Positions 12,541-21,781 of a stretch of 64,000 bases of DNA are shown one piece after another. Source of the DNA: Cocos nucifera (taxonomy: Eukaryota; Streptophyta; Magnoliopsida; Arecales; Arecaceae); the NCBI GenBank assembly GCA_006176705.1, contig QRFJ01000766.1:248001-312000 (forward strand). The letters run 5' to 3'. Position 1 is the stretch's first letter. Every line of letters begins with the position of its first letter. Made by a program: the position numbers and the translations under genes. The notes beneath the pieces are model-generated. The model was not told the origin of the DNA, did no database searches, and saw nothing but the letters and a program-made list of their open reading frames with translations.

Positions 12541-14440
12541 TGATGCGTGCTAATCTATAGCTATGGCAAGTGCACCAGTTGATCAAGTAATAAAGTGAAT
12601 GAGTAGAGTATCATCCCTAGAGGATTGAAAAATAAGTACTAAAAAGCACTTTCCTATGCTTTATTTAGAGGACTAATTTATAAGAATAAGAAATTAAAGA
12701 ATAAAATAAATAAATAATTAAAAATTTTAAGGAAATAGAGAGAGTGTAATTATTAGGGTTTTAAACTTAAGAATAATGGGTTACTAAGGCAATTGGTTCA
12801 CCAACTCAGTCAATACAATATTCAGGTTATTAGATTAATTTTATTTCATGTGACGGTGGAGTCTCCTAATTTATTCACTATCCTTTGGTCCAGGCATAGC
12901 AAAACTATCAATATTTATTAATTATCCTTTGGTCTAGGTGTAATTTAAATAAATATTAATGTATTAAGTTTTGTGAAATCCTTTAATTAAAATACGCTGC
13001 ATCCAAAGCGCACTAAAATTTTCTCATGCATATGAATTCTAATTTGATTCATAATACAAGGTATATAATCAAGAAGCAATAACATAGATGTACTTGGTCC
13101 ATAACATCTATGTTCATCAGATCAATTAGAAGATGGCCAGTAATCTAAAAGCATTAAGATCAAATTTATATACTTCTCATGAATAAAATTTAAAATTAAA
13201 AATAAATCATACTGAATATCTCATGAATAAAATTTAAAATTAAAAATAAATCATACTGAATATTGCATCAAAAGAGTGGCTACACCTTAGCCTTAGTAAA
13301 AAAAATTTAGTTCATGATAACAAAAATAACAAATAAAATAAAAAGTATATAGAAATTAGACTGTTTGATTGCTAAAATTGATTGTCCATCGCTCTTGGTG
13401 TGGAGAACTTGGTGAAGAAGAAGAAGCTCCTTGATCAATATTCTGATTATCGAAAGAAAAAAAATTAAAAACCCCTTTCTTTCTCTCAAAAATCTTTCTT
13501 CTCTTTCTACCTCTCTCCTCACTTTCTCTTCTTTTTTTTTTATTTCTCTGACTCTCCTCTTTTTTCTCTTTTTTTTCTCTCTTACTCCCCTCTTCTACGG
13601 CAATAGCAGGTCCTCTATTTTTATAGGCTAAGGGATTGATTTTTCACCAAAATCCTCTTAAAATTAGGTTTAGAACTCTCAAAACAACTCAAATTAGGAT
13701 TCTGGATAATTTTGACCATTGGATGTTGATCAAACGGTCCAAAAATCACTTAAAAACCCTTTAAAATTTCTCAGATCAAGTTGGAATTCATGCCAGCCAT
13801 CGGATCAATCGTTGGATTAAATTTGGGCCGTCAGATCGCGCACAGGAAAGACTTCTGATCTTTAGTTTAACGTCGGGATGAATCTCAGCTGTTGGATCTC
13901 GACTGGGAGTTGCGGATGCCATTCGTCAGCACATGCGTGTCGACCGTCCGATCAAATCCCAATGAAAGGTGCCCGTCGGATCAAACAAAATTTCCAAATT
14001 ACCCTTTGTAGACCATGCGCGAGCCTGGTGTTGCATGGACCGCCGCATTCTTTAGCCAATCGGAGCACGCTTGTTCATGTGAAATTCCCAAAATGCCCTT
14101 AAGTCGGTCCATCGTACGCCATGAAAAATGCTGACATTAGTCTATCATCAGCGCTGCATCAGCGGGTCGGTCTGCTGGTGCGATCGAATCAGGTGGTCTG
14201 CTGAGCCAATTTTTTTGAATCGATTTGAACTGGACAGGATTTTTTTTTTTTGAAATTCAATTCTGGGCTTGTTTGAAGTCCGTTTGCTTGAAATTTATTT
14301 CATCTGAACCAAAAAAATAAGATCTTCACATTGATGGCCTTCTTTCTATATAAGATTAATAAAAGTATTAATTTTTAAAGAAATAGATTAATTTATTTTA
14401 TAATTTAATATTTTTATTAGTATATTTCTACCACTTATCA
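12541..14440 (-). repeat. G1 5' LTR
   Basis: 1,900 bp, bounded by TGATGC and CTTATCA on the + strand and collinear with 7124-8981. It differs from the other LTR by scattered substitutions and by a 44-bp tandem duplication at 13176-13263. The right flank AATAT completes the target duplication. Confidence 0.92.
13176..13263. repeat. 44-bp tandem duplication inside the G1 5' LTR
   Basis: Two back-to-back copies of the unit that begins CTCATGAATAAAATTT and ends ACTGAATAT (13176-13219 and 13220-13263). The other LTR has one copy (around 7758-7801), so the duplication arose after insertion. Confidence 0.9.
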
Positions 14441-14445
14441 AATAT
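14441..14445. other. Target-site duplication of G1, right copy (AATAT)
   Basis: Matches the five bases at 7119-7123. Joining 7123 to 14446 restores a continuous family-D LTR reading. Confidence 0.9.
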
Positions 14446-14589
14446 CATGCCTTGATCATATAATAGATTTGAGATCTAGATATTTATATATTTATTTAAA
14501 TAAATATTTAATTTATTTAAGTCTTTCACTATAAGATCTTAAAAATGTTTTCAAGATCTACCTGTAAAATCATAGATCTGGTTCCCTCA
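14446..14589 (+). repeat. D1 LTR, last piece
   Basis: The end of the D1 LTR after the G1 insertion, finishing GGTTCCCTCA. In D2 the corresponding LTR end is GGTTCTTGCA (minus strand, 58043). Both are followed by AT and a primer-binding site, which fixes the LTR boundary. Confidence 0.75.
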
Positions 14590-14591
14590 AT

Positions 14592-14603
14592 TGATATCAG
14601 AGC
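14592..14603 (+). other. D1 primer-binding site (initiator Met tRNA)
   Basis: TGATATCAGAGC, one base off the usual plant copia TGGTATCAGAGC, two bases after the LTR end. D2 carries its counterpart in the same position. Confidence 0.8.
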
Positions 14604-15465
14604 AAGATTGTTACATAATTTTTGTATATGTTTAGATTATTTCTTAGATTAGATCTAATTTATAATCTAATTAATAAATTTAAAATTTAAAAAAAAAATT
14701 TAGATCTCATAAATTGCCATAAGATTGTCCTGCTATAAGGTTTATCCCTTATAGTGAATAGGTTGTCCTAGTTCGTGATGATCTAACTCTAATCATAAAT
14801 TTATTAGATTTGATCTAATTTTATTTATTATTTAATAAATTTAAAATAATTTTATATTTAAGAATAAAATATTTTAGATTGCACGGACTGCCATAAGATT
14901 GTCCTGCTATAAGATTTATCCCTTACAGTGAATAGGTTGTCCTAATACGTGTTGATCTAAAATATTGATCATAAAATTTTAAATTAGATCTAAGAGATTT
15001 TATGATCTAATTAAAAATATTTTAATTTAGTTTTAATCTTTATAAATATGTTATATTTAATCTAGAAAGATTTATGATTGATTATTATTGAAATTTTTTT
15101 AATTACATGAACCTGTTTAGATTAGATCTAAAGTAGATTCATGTTTATGTTACTTGCATATTGATTATCAATTAAACATGTAACTTGATTGATAGAACCA
15201 TATTTTAAAAATATTTTATAGACATGAAAACTATTTTCAAAAAGCCAAATCCCGACCCTCAACCCAAAACTTAATTAAGAATTAAGAAGTTATTTGATTA
15301 GGTTCTAGGATTGTAAATTGAAGATCCTATGACACGAATCATTACACATTGGGTTAATGGATTAGTGGGAATTAGGTCCATTAATTGGGTTAGATCTAGG
15401 GTTAGATTAAAGAATGGACTTAATTAGAGAATTGACTAAATCTAATAATTATTGTCTTAGATTAG
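14604..15465 (+). other. D1 untranslated leader, first piece
   Basis: Non-coding AT-rich leader between the primer-binding site and where gag would start. It matches the inverted D2 leader (57350-58027), for example around GGGTTAATGGATTAGTGGG and GACTTAATTAGAGAATTGAC. It stops at 15465, where element C is inserted, and resumes at 25688. No gene is seen. Confidence 0.75.
14714..14952 (+). repeat. Duplicated segment in the D1 leader
   Basis: The block CATAAGATTGTCCTGCTATA, continuing into TTTATCCCTTA, GTGAATAGG and TTGTCCTA, occurs twice, at about 14718-14771 and 14892-14945, roughly 174 bp apart, with neighbouring AT-rich sequence also repeated. The D2 leader shows one recognisable copy (about 57868-57925, inverted). 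A local duplication in D1 is inferred. Confidence 0.75.
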
Positions 15466-16787
15466 TGTTAGATATATGTGCCCTAGAAGCCAGAATTGGC
15501 TGACACTTGTAATACACTTCTAGGGGCAAAATTGTAATTTTAACTAAAAGCAATAAATGGATTATTTTCTATCACATATGTGTATTTAGTGTCTGTGATA
15601 CATCCTTTGAGTTAATGATAATGATAATTCATATTTTCAAGAGTTGAAAATTTAAGACATGAATAATCATTGTTAACTAATAAATTGCTCCCGACCATAG
15701 GATCATCACGAGGATGGTGATTGATCTAGAAGGTTGGTGTACAATCGCTTCTCTTTAGTAGATGAGTCTTGAGTCTACGGTGTGGAGACACCGAAGCGAG
15801 AGTACAGGTACTCGTTAGAGAACGAGGGCACTGAGCGTGACCACCTCGAGTAGTCATTAGGGAGTCTACCTTCTCGTCAATGACTGACTCGATGCTGCAG
15901 TAGTGTGTCTGGTTCTTTGACCTGAGGTGCATCGGCAGTTCACCTTGAGGGTGTTATAGTTTGACTACACCATTACTCGGTCTCCTAGCCATATGGAACC
16001 CTGAGGTGTATGTTGGCTATGACATGTTCATTGTAGGAACTGGATGGCATCAAGATGGAATCTATCTACCTCGGTGGTAGAGGAGCAGCCCTATGATAAA
16101 TCATGAGAATCAAGTCCAGAAGCCCATGGCCATGGCAGAGTGAAATAATAGAAAGAGTTTCTATTTAGATTTTCACATTGGACTCGAATCGAATGATTAC
16201 ATCATATGACAGAGACTAGGGTTTGACGAGTTCACCTTAACCCTAATCTGATCGGGGCTCAAGATAGAAGAACTGAATCACACAGGTAGCTGCACCAAGA
16301 GGTTCGCATTCAGCTCTGATGGGTTGCCACCATATACTGCTAGGTGTCACTGGTGGATTTTGGGAGCAATTAGAATGATTTAGATGATCGATCATTCTAG
16401 CTGTTCGAATCAGAAGAGTTCTGATCCATCGAAAGGAGTTTCGATGATGTCGATGATAGAGATCATGACATATCCCATTACCATACAGAACTGAACCTAA
16501 CTGGGTCACACAAACAAGGGTTTGAATCTGGTGATCATCAATTGAACTGATCTAGTTCAATTGATCTGAATGAGATTCAATTAGGTTCAAGGAAATCGTG
16601 CTAGCACTCGATTGAACCTAACGTTCTTCTTTTGCTATCATAAATAAGTTGTCCTGTCTGAGCCAAAGGAGTTTGTGCTCAATCAGAGGCCTTCATATGG
16701 TCTGACTGGAGGTTGTCCAAGTCAGAAAAGGTTGTCTTATTTGTAAGACATTACCTGCCATTTTTGGTCACCTGCCATTTCTTGTTC

Positions 16788-16855
16788 TTTGACTTTGGTC
16801 AAAAGTCTACCTTTGACTGGTCAAACGTTGACCATTGACACTTTGACTTTTGACC
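16788..16855 (+). promoter_or_regulatory. W-box cluster in U3 of the C LTR
   Basis: Eight TTGAC cores within about 70 bp (six on + and two on -), for instance TTTGACTTTGGTCAAAAG and GTTGACCATTGACACTTTGAC. TTGAC followed by C or T is the binding site of WRKY transcription factors, which act in plant stress and defence responses. The cluster lies about 300 bp upstream of the TATA box. The same block is in LTR A (1769-1840), C 3' (24728-24795) and both L LTRs; B-type LTRs have fewer cores. Confidence 0.65.
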
Positions 16856-16899
16856 ACATGTCATGCACCTATTGGAGAGCTGGTGGGGGCCTGTCCCCC

Positions 16900-16990
16900 T
16901 GCCAGAACCTGGCAAGGAGAAGGGCGCACGCCACCCTAGGCGTGTGCCCAAGTTGGAGGCGCCTAGGAGTCCTTGTTGGACAAGGACTCC
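16900..16990 (+). other. Three consecutive hairpins in U3
   Basis: TGCCAG/CTGGCA (16900-16914); GGGCGCACGCC/GGCGTGTGCCC with a 6-base loop (16922-16949, one G-T pair); GGAGTCCTTGT/ACAAGGACTCC with a 3-base loop (16966-16990). The last two keep their pairing in other LTRs although the stem bases differ. They sit upstream of the TATA box, so in RNA they would lie near the 3' end. Confidence 0.75.
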
Positions 16991-17160
16991 ATCTCCTTTT
17001 TGGATTCCAATTAGAGTTCTTCTAAGAACCAACTTTGACTGGTCTTAGGCACCCTCTAAGGAGGAATCCAGGGGACTCTATTCCCACCAATCAGATTTAG
17101 ATCTGATTTCACAAAGGGTTGTGATTGGTTGGGAAGAAGAGGAGTTGGATCACAGCTTAG

Positions 17161-17170
17161 TCTATAAATA
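17161..17170 (+). promoter_or_regulatory. TATA box of the C 5' LTR
   Basis: TCTATAAATA followed by AGACCCTG, preceded by GATCACAGCTTAG. It would set the start of the genomic RNA about 30 bp downstream. The 3' LTR has the same element at 25101-25110. Confidence 0.7.
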
Positions 17171-17756
17171 AGACCCTGTACGCCCAACTCAGATTTAAGA
17201 TTCAATTGAGAATTGAAAGTTTCCCATGCCCCAAGGCTGCCTCTCCCCTCCCTTCTCCATGCCAAACCACCTTCTCCCCTTGCTCTCCACGTCCAAAAGG
17301 AGTTTTGGACCTTGGTTGGTGCGATTCAGATCAAAGAAAGGCGATCAAAAGCTAAGAAGGCTGCGCTGCTGCAAAGGACGACTGCTCATCTTCAAAAGAG
17401 TTTTGAAGATCCTCCAGATCAGATCCAGATCTGAATTTTTGGAGGTGTGATAGAGAAGAAGAGGATCTCCAGATCCAACCCGAGTGGATACCGGTAGAGG
17501 CCAGGCGCTTGCGTGGCTAAGATCCAGAACCTTCCGCTGCAAACAGGATCATCAACAGGGTAATAGGATTACCCAGATCAGGTAAATTAAATTTGATTTA
17601 ATTTATCTTTTAATTTTATTTTATTAAAATAATAAGAATCAGATCTAAAATATATCAAGATCTGATTGGGATCAAGAGAAAAATTTTTGAAATATATCTC
17701 TTGATCTGATCAGATCTGAACGAACCTGGACCGGGAAATCAGGATTTCCCTTCAAC

Positions 17757-17769
17757 TGGTATCAGAGCC
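17757..17769 (+). other. Copia C primer-binding site
   Basis: TGGTATCAGAGCC, two bases after the LTR end. This is the standard plant copia site complementary to initiator Met tRNA, which primes minus-strand DNA synthesis. Confidence 0.92.
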
Positions 17770-19629
17770 ATGGTTCTAAAATTATTTAGATCTAATTTTA
17801 AATTTATTTTAATTAGAAAAATAATTGATTTTAGATGTCACATGAGATGTGATCAGATCTGAAATCAGAAAAAATTAAAATTAAATAATTTGGATCTAAG
17901 ATTAGAAGATATGCATGACTAGTTCTAGAATAGAATAGTTCTATAGAATAGTCTTGCATGTTTTTGATTTAATCTGATTAAATCATATTTTAGATCTTTT
18001 TATTTACTATTTTTTGATATTATAAGTGTTATAATAACATCTAAAAAATAGCAAATAAAAATTATTTAATTTTTGAAACATCATATGAGATGTGATTGAT
18101 GCATGTCTAGACTAGTTGTAGAATAGTTCTACATAGTTGTCTAGATTAGAATTTATTTTGATTAGATCAATTTAAATCTAATTTTTTAGATTATTATGAG
18201 ATAATTTAGATCTGAAAATATGCATGATTATGATACATGAGATGTATGCAAAATATGCCATGATTAGATCTACTTTATATATGAGATATATGATATAGAT
18301 CTGATATTGTTTTGTAGTATTGAATGTTCCTGATTAAGGCGTTCCTCTTGGCCGTCCGGTCATAAGAACGAAGAAGGGTTTAAAGGCCCTCTCTTTCCCA
18401 TTCGATGGGGTGTTCTTATGATGTGTAGGGGTGCTGCGTGTTCGTCCTTAATCAGAAACCCAAAACTTACTTTCTGCAAAACCCTAGATCCTGAAACCCT
18501 AGGATTTATTGTGCATATTTTGTTTATGAACCCTACTTAATTAAGAATTAAGTTTATGGAATATTAATTAGGTCTAAAATTGAGAATTTCAGATCTAAGA
18601 CATATTCATAATACTGGGTTCGGGCTTGGGTAGCTCAATTAGGTCTAAGCGGTTGATCAAACCGAATCAAGAGTTGGTTAGATGGGATCAACAATGCTTA
18701 AATTGACCAGCCTAATAGGATTAAGTCTGGGTCAAGATCGAGTCACGATCAAGCAAGACCTAATTAGGCTCAGAGGTTAGAGTCTGGATTGTAGGCTAAC
18801 CCAATTGGTTCTGGCTCAACAATTTGGTGTCTAAGGTAAGTTTGGCACATACGACCGACTGGTTTTTAATTGGAAGCTACTCGACCTGAATGCATTCTTG
18901 TACGAGTTAATGGCATATTCCTTCCACCGGTCTCACTTACCTGGCCATATCTGTTGACACAGTTCTGATCTGAGGTGGTCAATAATCCGAGCTAACCCAT
19001 GCCACTAGGTTAGTCATAATTGTTATGACTAAGCCAAGTCTAGTTTAATGAGACCTGAATCAATTCTCCCTAAGAAAAGATTAAGTCTGAGGTCTTCCAC
19101 CATTGTAGATGTGCGGGCCCTTCCCGGGGTTGATTGTTCTCGGCTGGATACAGTGGCTCAGTTGCACCGGGAAGATGCAACCATGTCTATTAGGCATTGG
19201 ATGCTATGGGCTGGAGGATGAGTTGGGCTCAATATTTTGGATACGGTGAGAGACTCAATTAGGAACCCAGTCTATGCAAATGGTGGGTCTGACTTAACTA
19301 AGGAGTGGATCAATATTCCGGATACGGTGAGATTCATGAATTAGAGACCAAGTTTGGGTGCACCATGATTAGAGAATCATTGAACAAGAGTTGTTCACTC
19401 ATTGGCTAACCCATCACCAATAACTGTTAGGTGAGGTGATGAGTCAGTTGGTGAGACCGCACCACCCACTAGAAATCATTAATCGTGGAGATTTTCGCAT
19501 CTCTACAGAGGGAGTGTAGGGATCCGAGAAAATAGTGGGAGCTAATTTGTTTAAAAATAAAATTCCTAAATAAATTGGTCAAGTCAAAATTACAGTATCT
19601 AACTAGAATCTTTGACTCTCTACAGGAAA
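17770..19629 (+). other. Long untranslated leader of copia C
   Basis: About 1.86 kb of non-coding sequence between the primer-binding site and gag. It begins AT-rich and then holds a structured segment at 18326-18458 and a more GC-balanced part up to gag. L and E retain related leaders. No credible open frame is present. Confidence 0.8.
18326..18458 (+). promoter_or_regulatory. Nested stem-loop element in the C leader (candidate packaging or dimerisation signal)
   Basis: Outer stem CTGATTAAGG (18330-18339) with CCTTAATCAG (18446-18455). Inside it, TCATAAGAAC (18360-18369) pairs with GTTCTTATGA (18412-18421). Innermost are AGGG/CCCT (18375-18390) and a perfect hairpin CCCAT-TCG-ATGGG (18397-18409). 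The L copy (about 42604-42736, minus strand) keeps all stems, one base pair becoming a G-U pair. Its place between primer-binding site and gag is where LTR retroelements keep packaging signals. The function is inferred. Confidence 0.55.
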
Positions 19630-20460
19630 ATGTCTGCGTCCAACCCATTGGCACGTATCCTGGACACACATAGACTGACTGGACCCAATTATAAAGATTG
19701 GCTCAGGAACTACAAAATTATTTTGGGTTCTGAGAAGTTAACCCATGTTTTGGACCAGGACCCTCCCACCTTACCAGCCCGTCCATCTGTTGAACAGAGA
19801 GCGTCTCTGGAAAAATGGATTGACGAAGATAATAAGGCCAGATATTACATGTTGGGCTCGATGTCTGATGAGCTCCAGCGCCAACATGAGGATATCGGGA
19901 CTGCTCGCCAAATGTTGGCTCACCTGCAGGAGATGTTTGGTGAACAGAGTCGCGCAGCCAAATATCAAGTCACAAAATGACTTTTTAAGGCTAAGATGCG
20001 TGATGGGCAGTCAGTCCAAGATCACTGTCTGACAATGATCAAGGACATGGAAGAGCTTGAGAAGCTCGGTGTGAAGTTGGACTTGGACCTGCAGAACGAT
20101 ATTATTCTGCAATCCTTGACTGATGCATATGGGCAATTCATCATGAATTACCACATGCATAAACTTCAGAATTCCTTGGCCGAATTAATGAATATGCTGG
20201 TTACCGCTGAGCTTTCTATGAAAGGTTCTAAAGGCTCAGTTCTTGCTATGGAACGGACTTCTTCCAAAAGAAAGTCTTATGGAAAGAAAAAGAAGTCTGT
20301 GAAAAAGCAAAAGGTGGAAGGATCAAAGAAGAAGAAGGCAGAGCCGAAGAAAAAGGCCGATGTCAAAGGAAAGTGTTTCCATTGCAACAGCGACGGCCAT
20401 TGGAAGCGGAACTGCCCTACTTACCTGGCCACCCTGAAGAACAAGAAGGAAGGTCCTTCT
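19630..20460 (+). pseudogene. C gag (one nonsense codon)
   Basis: Starts at ATG 19630 (MSASNPLARILDTHRL), the start also seen in N and E. It carries the copia gag core (TGPNYKDWLRNYKIILGS, RYYMLGSMSDELQ, a QSVQDHCL motif), a lysine-rich linker and a CCHC zinc knuckle (CFHCNSDGHWKRNC, about 20377-20418). TGA at 19978-19980 interrupts it; N has CGA there, so a C-to-T change is likely. The frame is otherwise unbroken into the protease. Gag would build the particle and bind element RNA. Confidence 0.88.
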
Positions 20461-20877
20461 GGAGGTATGCTCGTTATTGAGTCTAACCTTACGGTTTCTT
20501 CTGCATCCAGTTGGGTGCTTGACTCTGGTTCTAGTGCTCATCTGTGCACTTCTATGCAGGGTCTTGAGGATAGCAGGAGGCTGAGGGATGGAGACATGAT
20601 CCTACGCATCGGTAATGGAGCAAGAGTTGCTGCAGTAGCCGTGGGAACATACCCTCTTCGATTACCATCTGGTTTAGACTTAGTTTTGAAAGACTGTTAT
20701 TTTGTGCCTGCAGCTAGCAGGAATTTGATTTCTGTTTCATGCTTAGCACAAGAAGGTTATGTGATCACCTTCTTTAAGGACCATTGTAACATTCTTTATG
20801 AAAGAAATAAAATTGCAAATGGTTTCCTTATTAATGGTCTTTATCAGCTACATATTGATGTACCTGTTCTATTCTAA
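20461..20877 (+). pseudogene. C aspartic protease
   Basis: In frame with gag. It shows the copia protease active site WVLDSGSSAHLC (near 20512-20547), then RIGNGARVAAV, LVLKDCYFVPAASRNLISVS and the LYQLHID segment. The frame closes at a TAA at 20875-20877 created by a short insertion relative to N (GTTCTATTCTAACT against the shorter N form). The protease would cleave the gag-pol polyprotein. The catalytic DSG is intact. Confidence 0.85.
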
Positions 20878-20929
20878 CTATCGAGCAAAACGTGAATGCC
20901 AAACGACCTAGGGATAGTCCAAACGATGA

Positions 20930-21781
20930 CAGATATCTATGCACCTGAGATTAGGTCATATAGCAGAAGATAGGATCAACAAATTGGAGAAAAATGGGCT
21001 ATTGAGTCCATTGACTTCCGAGTCATATCCAACTTGTGAATCTTGTCTTCAAGGCAAAATGACTAAACTCCCTTTTGTTGGACATGGGGAGAGGGCCACA
21101 GATCTCCTTGCCCTAGTACATACTGATGTGTGCGGCCCATTTGATGTGCCGGCTAGAGGCAATTTTGTCTACTTCATTACCTTTACCGATGATCTGTCTA
21201 GGTATGGGTATGTGTATCTTATGAGACACAAGTCTGAAGCTTTTGAAAAGTTCAAAGAATTCAGACATGAAGTAGAAAAACAAACTGAAAAACCCATTAA
21301 GGTTCTTCGATCAGATCGAGGAGGTGAATACCTTAGCCGAAAATTCCTAGACTATCTCAAGGAAAATGGCATAGTCTCTCAATGGACTCCACCAGGAACA
21401 CCTCAACTCAACGGGGTTTCAGAATGGAGAAATCGGACTCTATTGGATATGGTTCGATCCATGATGAGCTTCACAGACCTCCCTGATTTTCTTTGGGGAC
21501 ACTCATTGTTAACTTCAATCTATCTACTGAATAGGGTTCCCTCTAAAACCGTTCCTACCACACCGTATGAGATATGGCACGGTAAGAAACCAAGTCTGAG
21601 TCATCTCAGAATTTGGGGTTGTCCGGCTCATGTCAAAAGACAACAAGCGGACAAGTTAGAGTTTAGGTCCTTTAGAGCTCGATTCATAGGATATCCTAAA
21701 GAGTCATTAGGATACTATTTCTACATTCCAGAAGACCACAATGTGATTGTGAGTCGACATGCCATCTTTCTTGAAAAATAG
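20930..21781 (+). pseudogene. C integrase, ending at a shared TAG
   Basis: Reading shifts by one base (a G is missing in TATCTATGCACCTG against TATCTATGGCAT in N). Then follow the pre-integrase zinc-binding segment (HLRLGH...CESCLQGK), the DDE core (HTDVCGPF, LRSDRGGEYLS, and GVSEWRNRT carrying the glutamate) and the WGCPAHVK/FIGYPKESLGYYFY C-terminal region. The frame ends at TAG 21779-21781 after HAIFLEK. The same TAG is in E and N. Integrase would insert the DNA copy. Confidence 0.88.

Larger units (their letters stand above)
7124..14440 (-). mobile_element. Gypsy element G1, complete but gag-protease only
   Basis: A 7.3-kb LTR retrotransposon on the minus strand with two LTRs (7124-8981 and 12541-14440), a perfect AATAT target duplication, a primer-binding site resembling the 3' end of tRNA-Asp, and a polypurine tract. 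The internal 3.56 kb codes only for gag and an aspartic protease. No reverse transcriptase, RNase H or integrase motif is seen in any frame, and 8995-10143 has no substantial open frame. The gag and the DLGAS protease resemble the Athila/Tat side of plant Ty3/gypsy (lineage by recall). It must have depended on an autonomous partner. Confidence 0.9.
15466..17754 (+). repeat. 5' LTR of copia C
   Basis: 2,289 bp, TGTTAGATATATGTGCCC to TTTCCCTTCA. U3 contains the W-box cluster (16788-16855) and three inverted repeats (16900-16990). The TATA box is at 17161. The primer-binding site follows two bases after the end. The 3' LTR is collinear throughout, with several 1-6 bp indels. Confidence 0.95.

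Noticed and set aside
15726..16509. Recurring open frames of 68-121 codons on the minus strand of every family-C LTR (also at 659-913, 23618-24448, 40099-40401, 44452-44817)
   Set aside because: They recur only because the LTRs are repeated; they have no known motif, vary in start and length by indels, and lie in LTR U3. Not treated as genes.
18326..18458. Possible tRNA or small RNA gene in the leader inverted repeats
   Set aside because: Stem layout does not give a cloverleaf with anticodon and T arm, and there are no A/B boxes; kept as a leader RNA structure instead.
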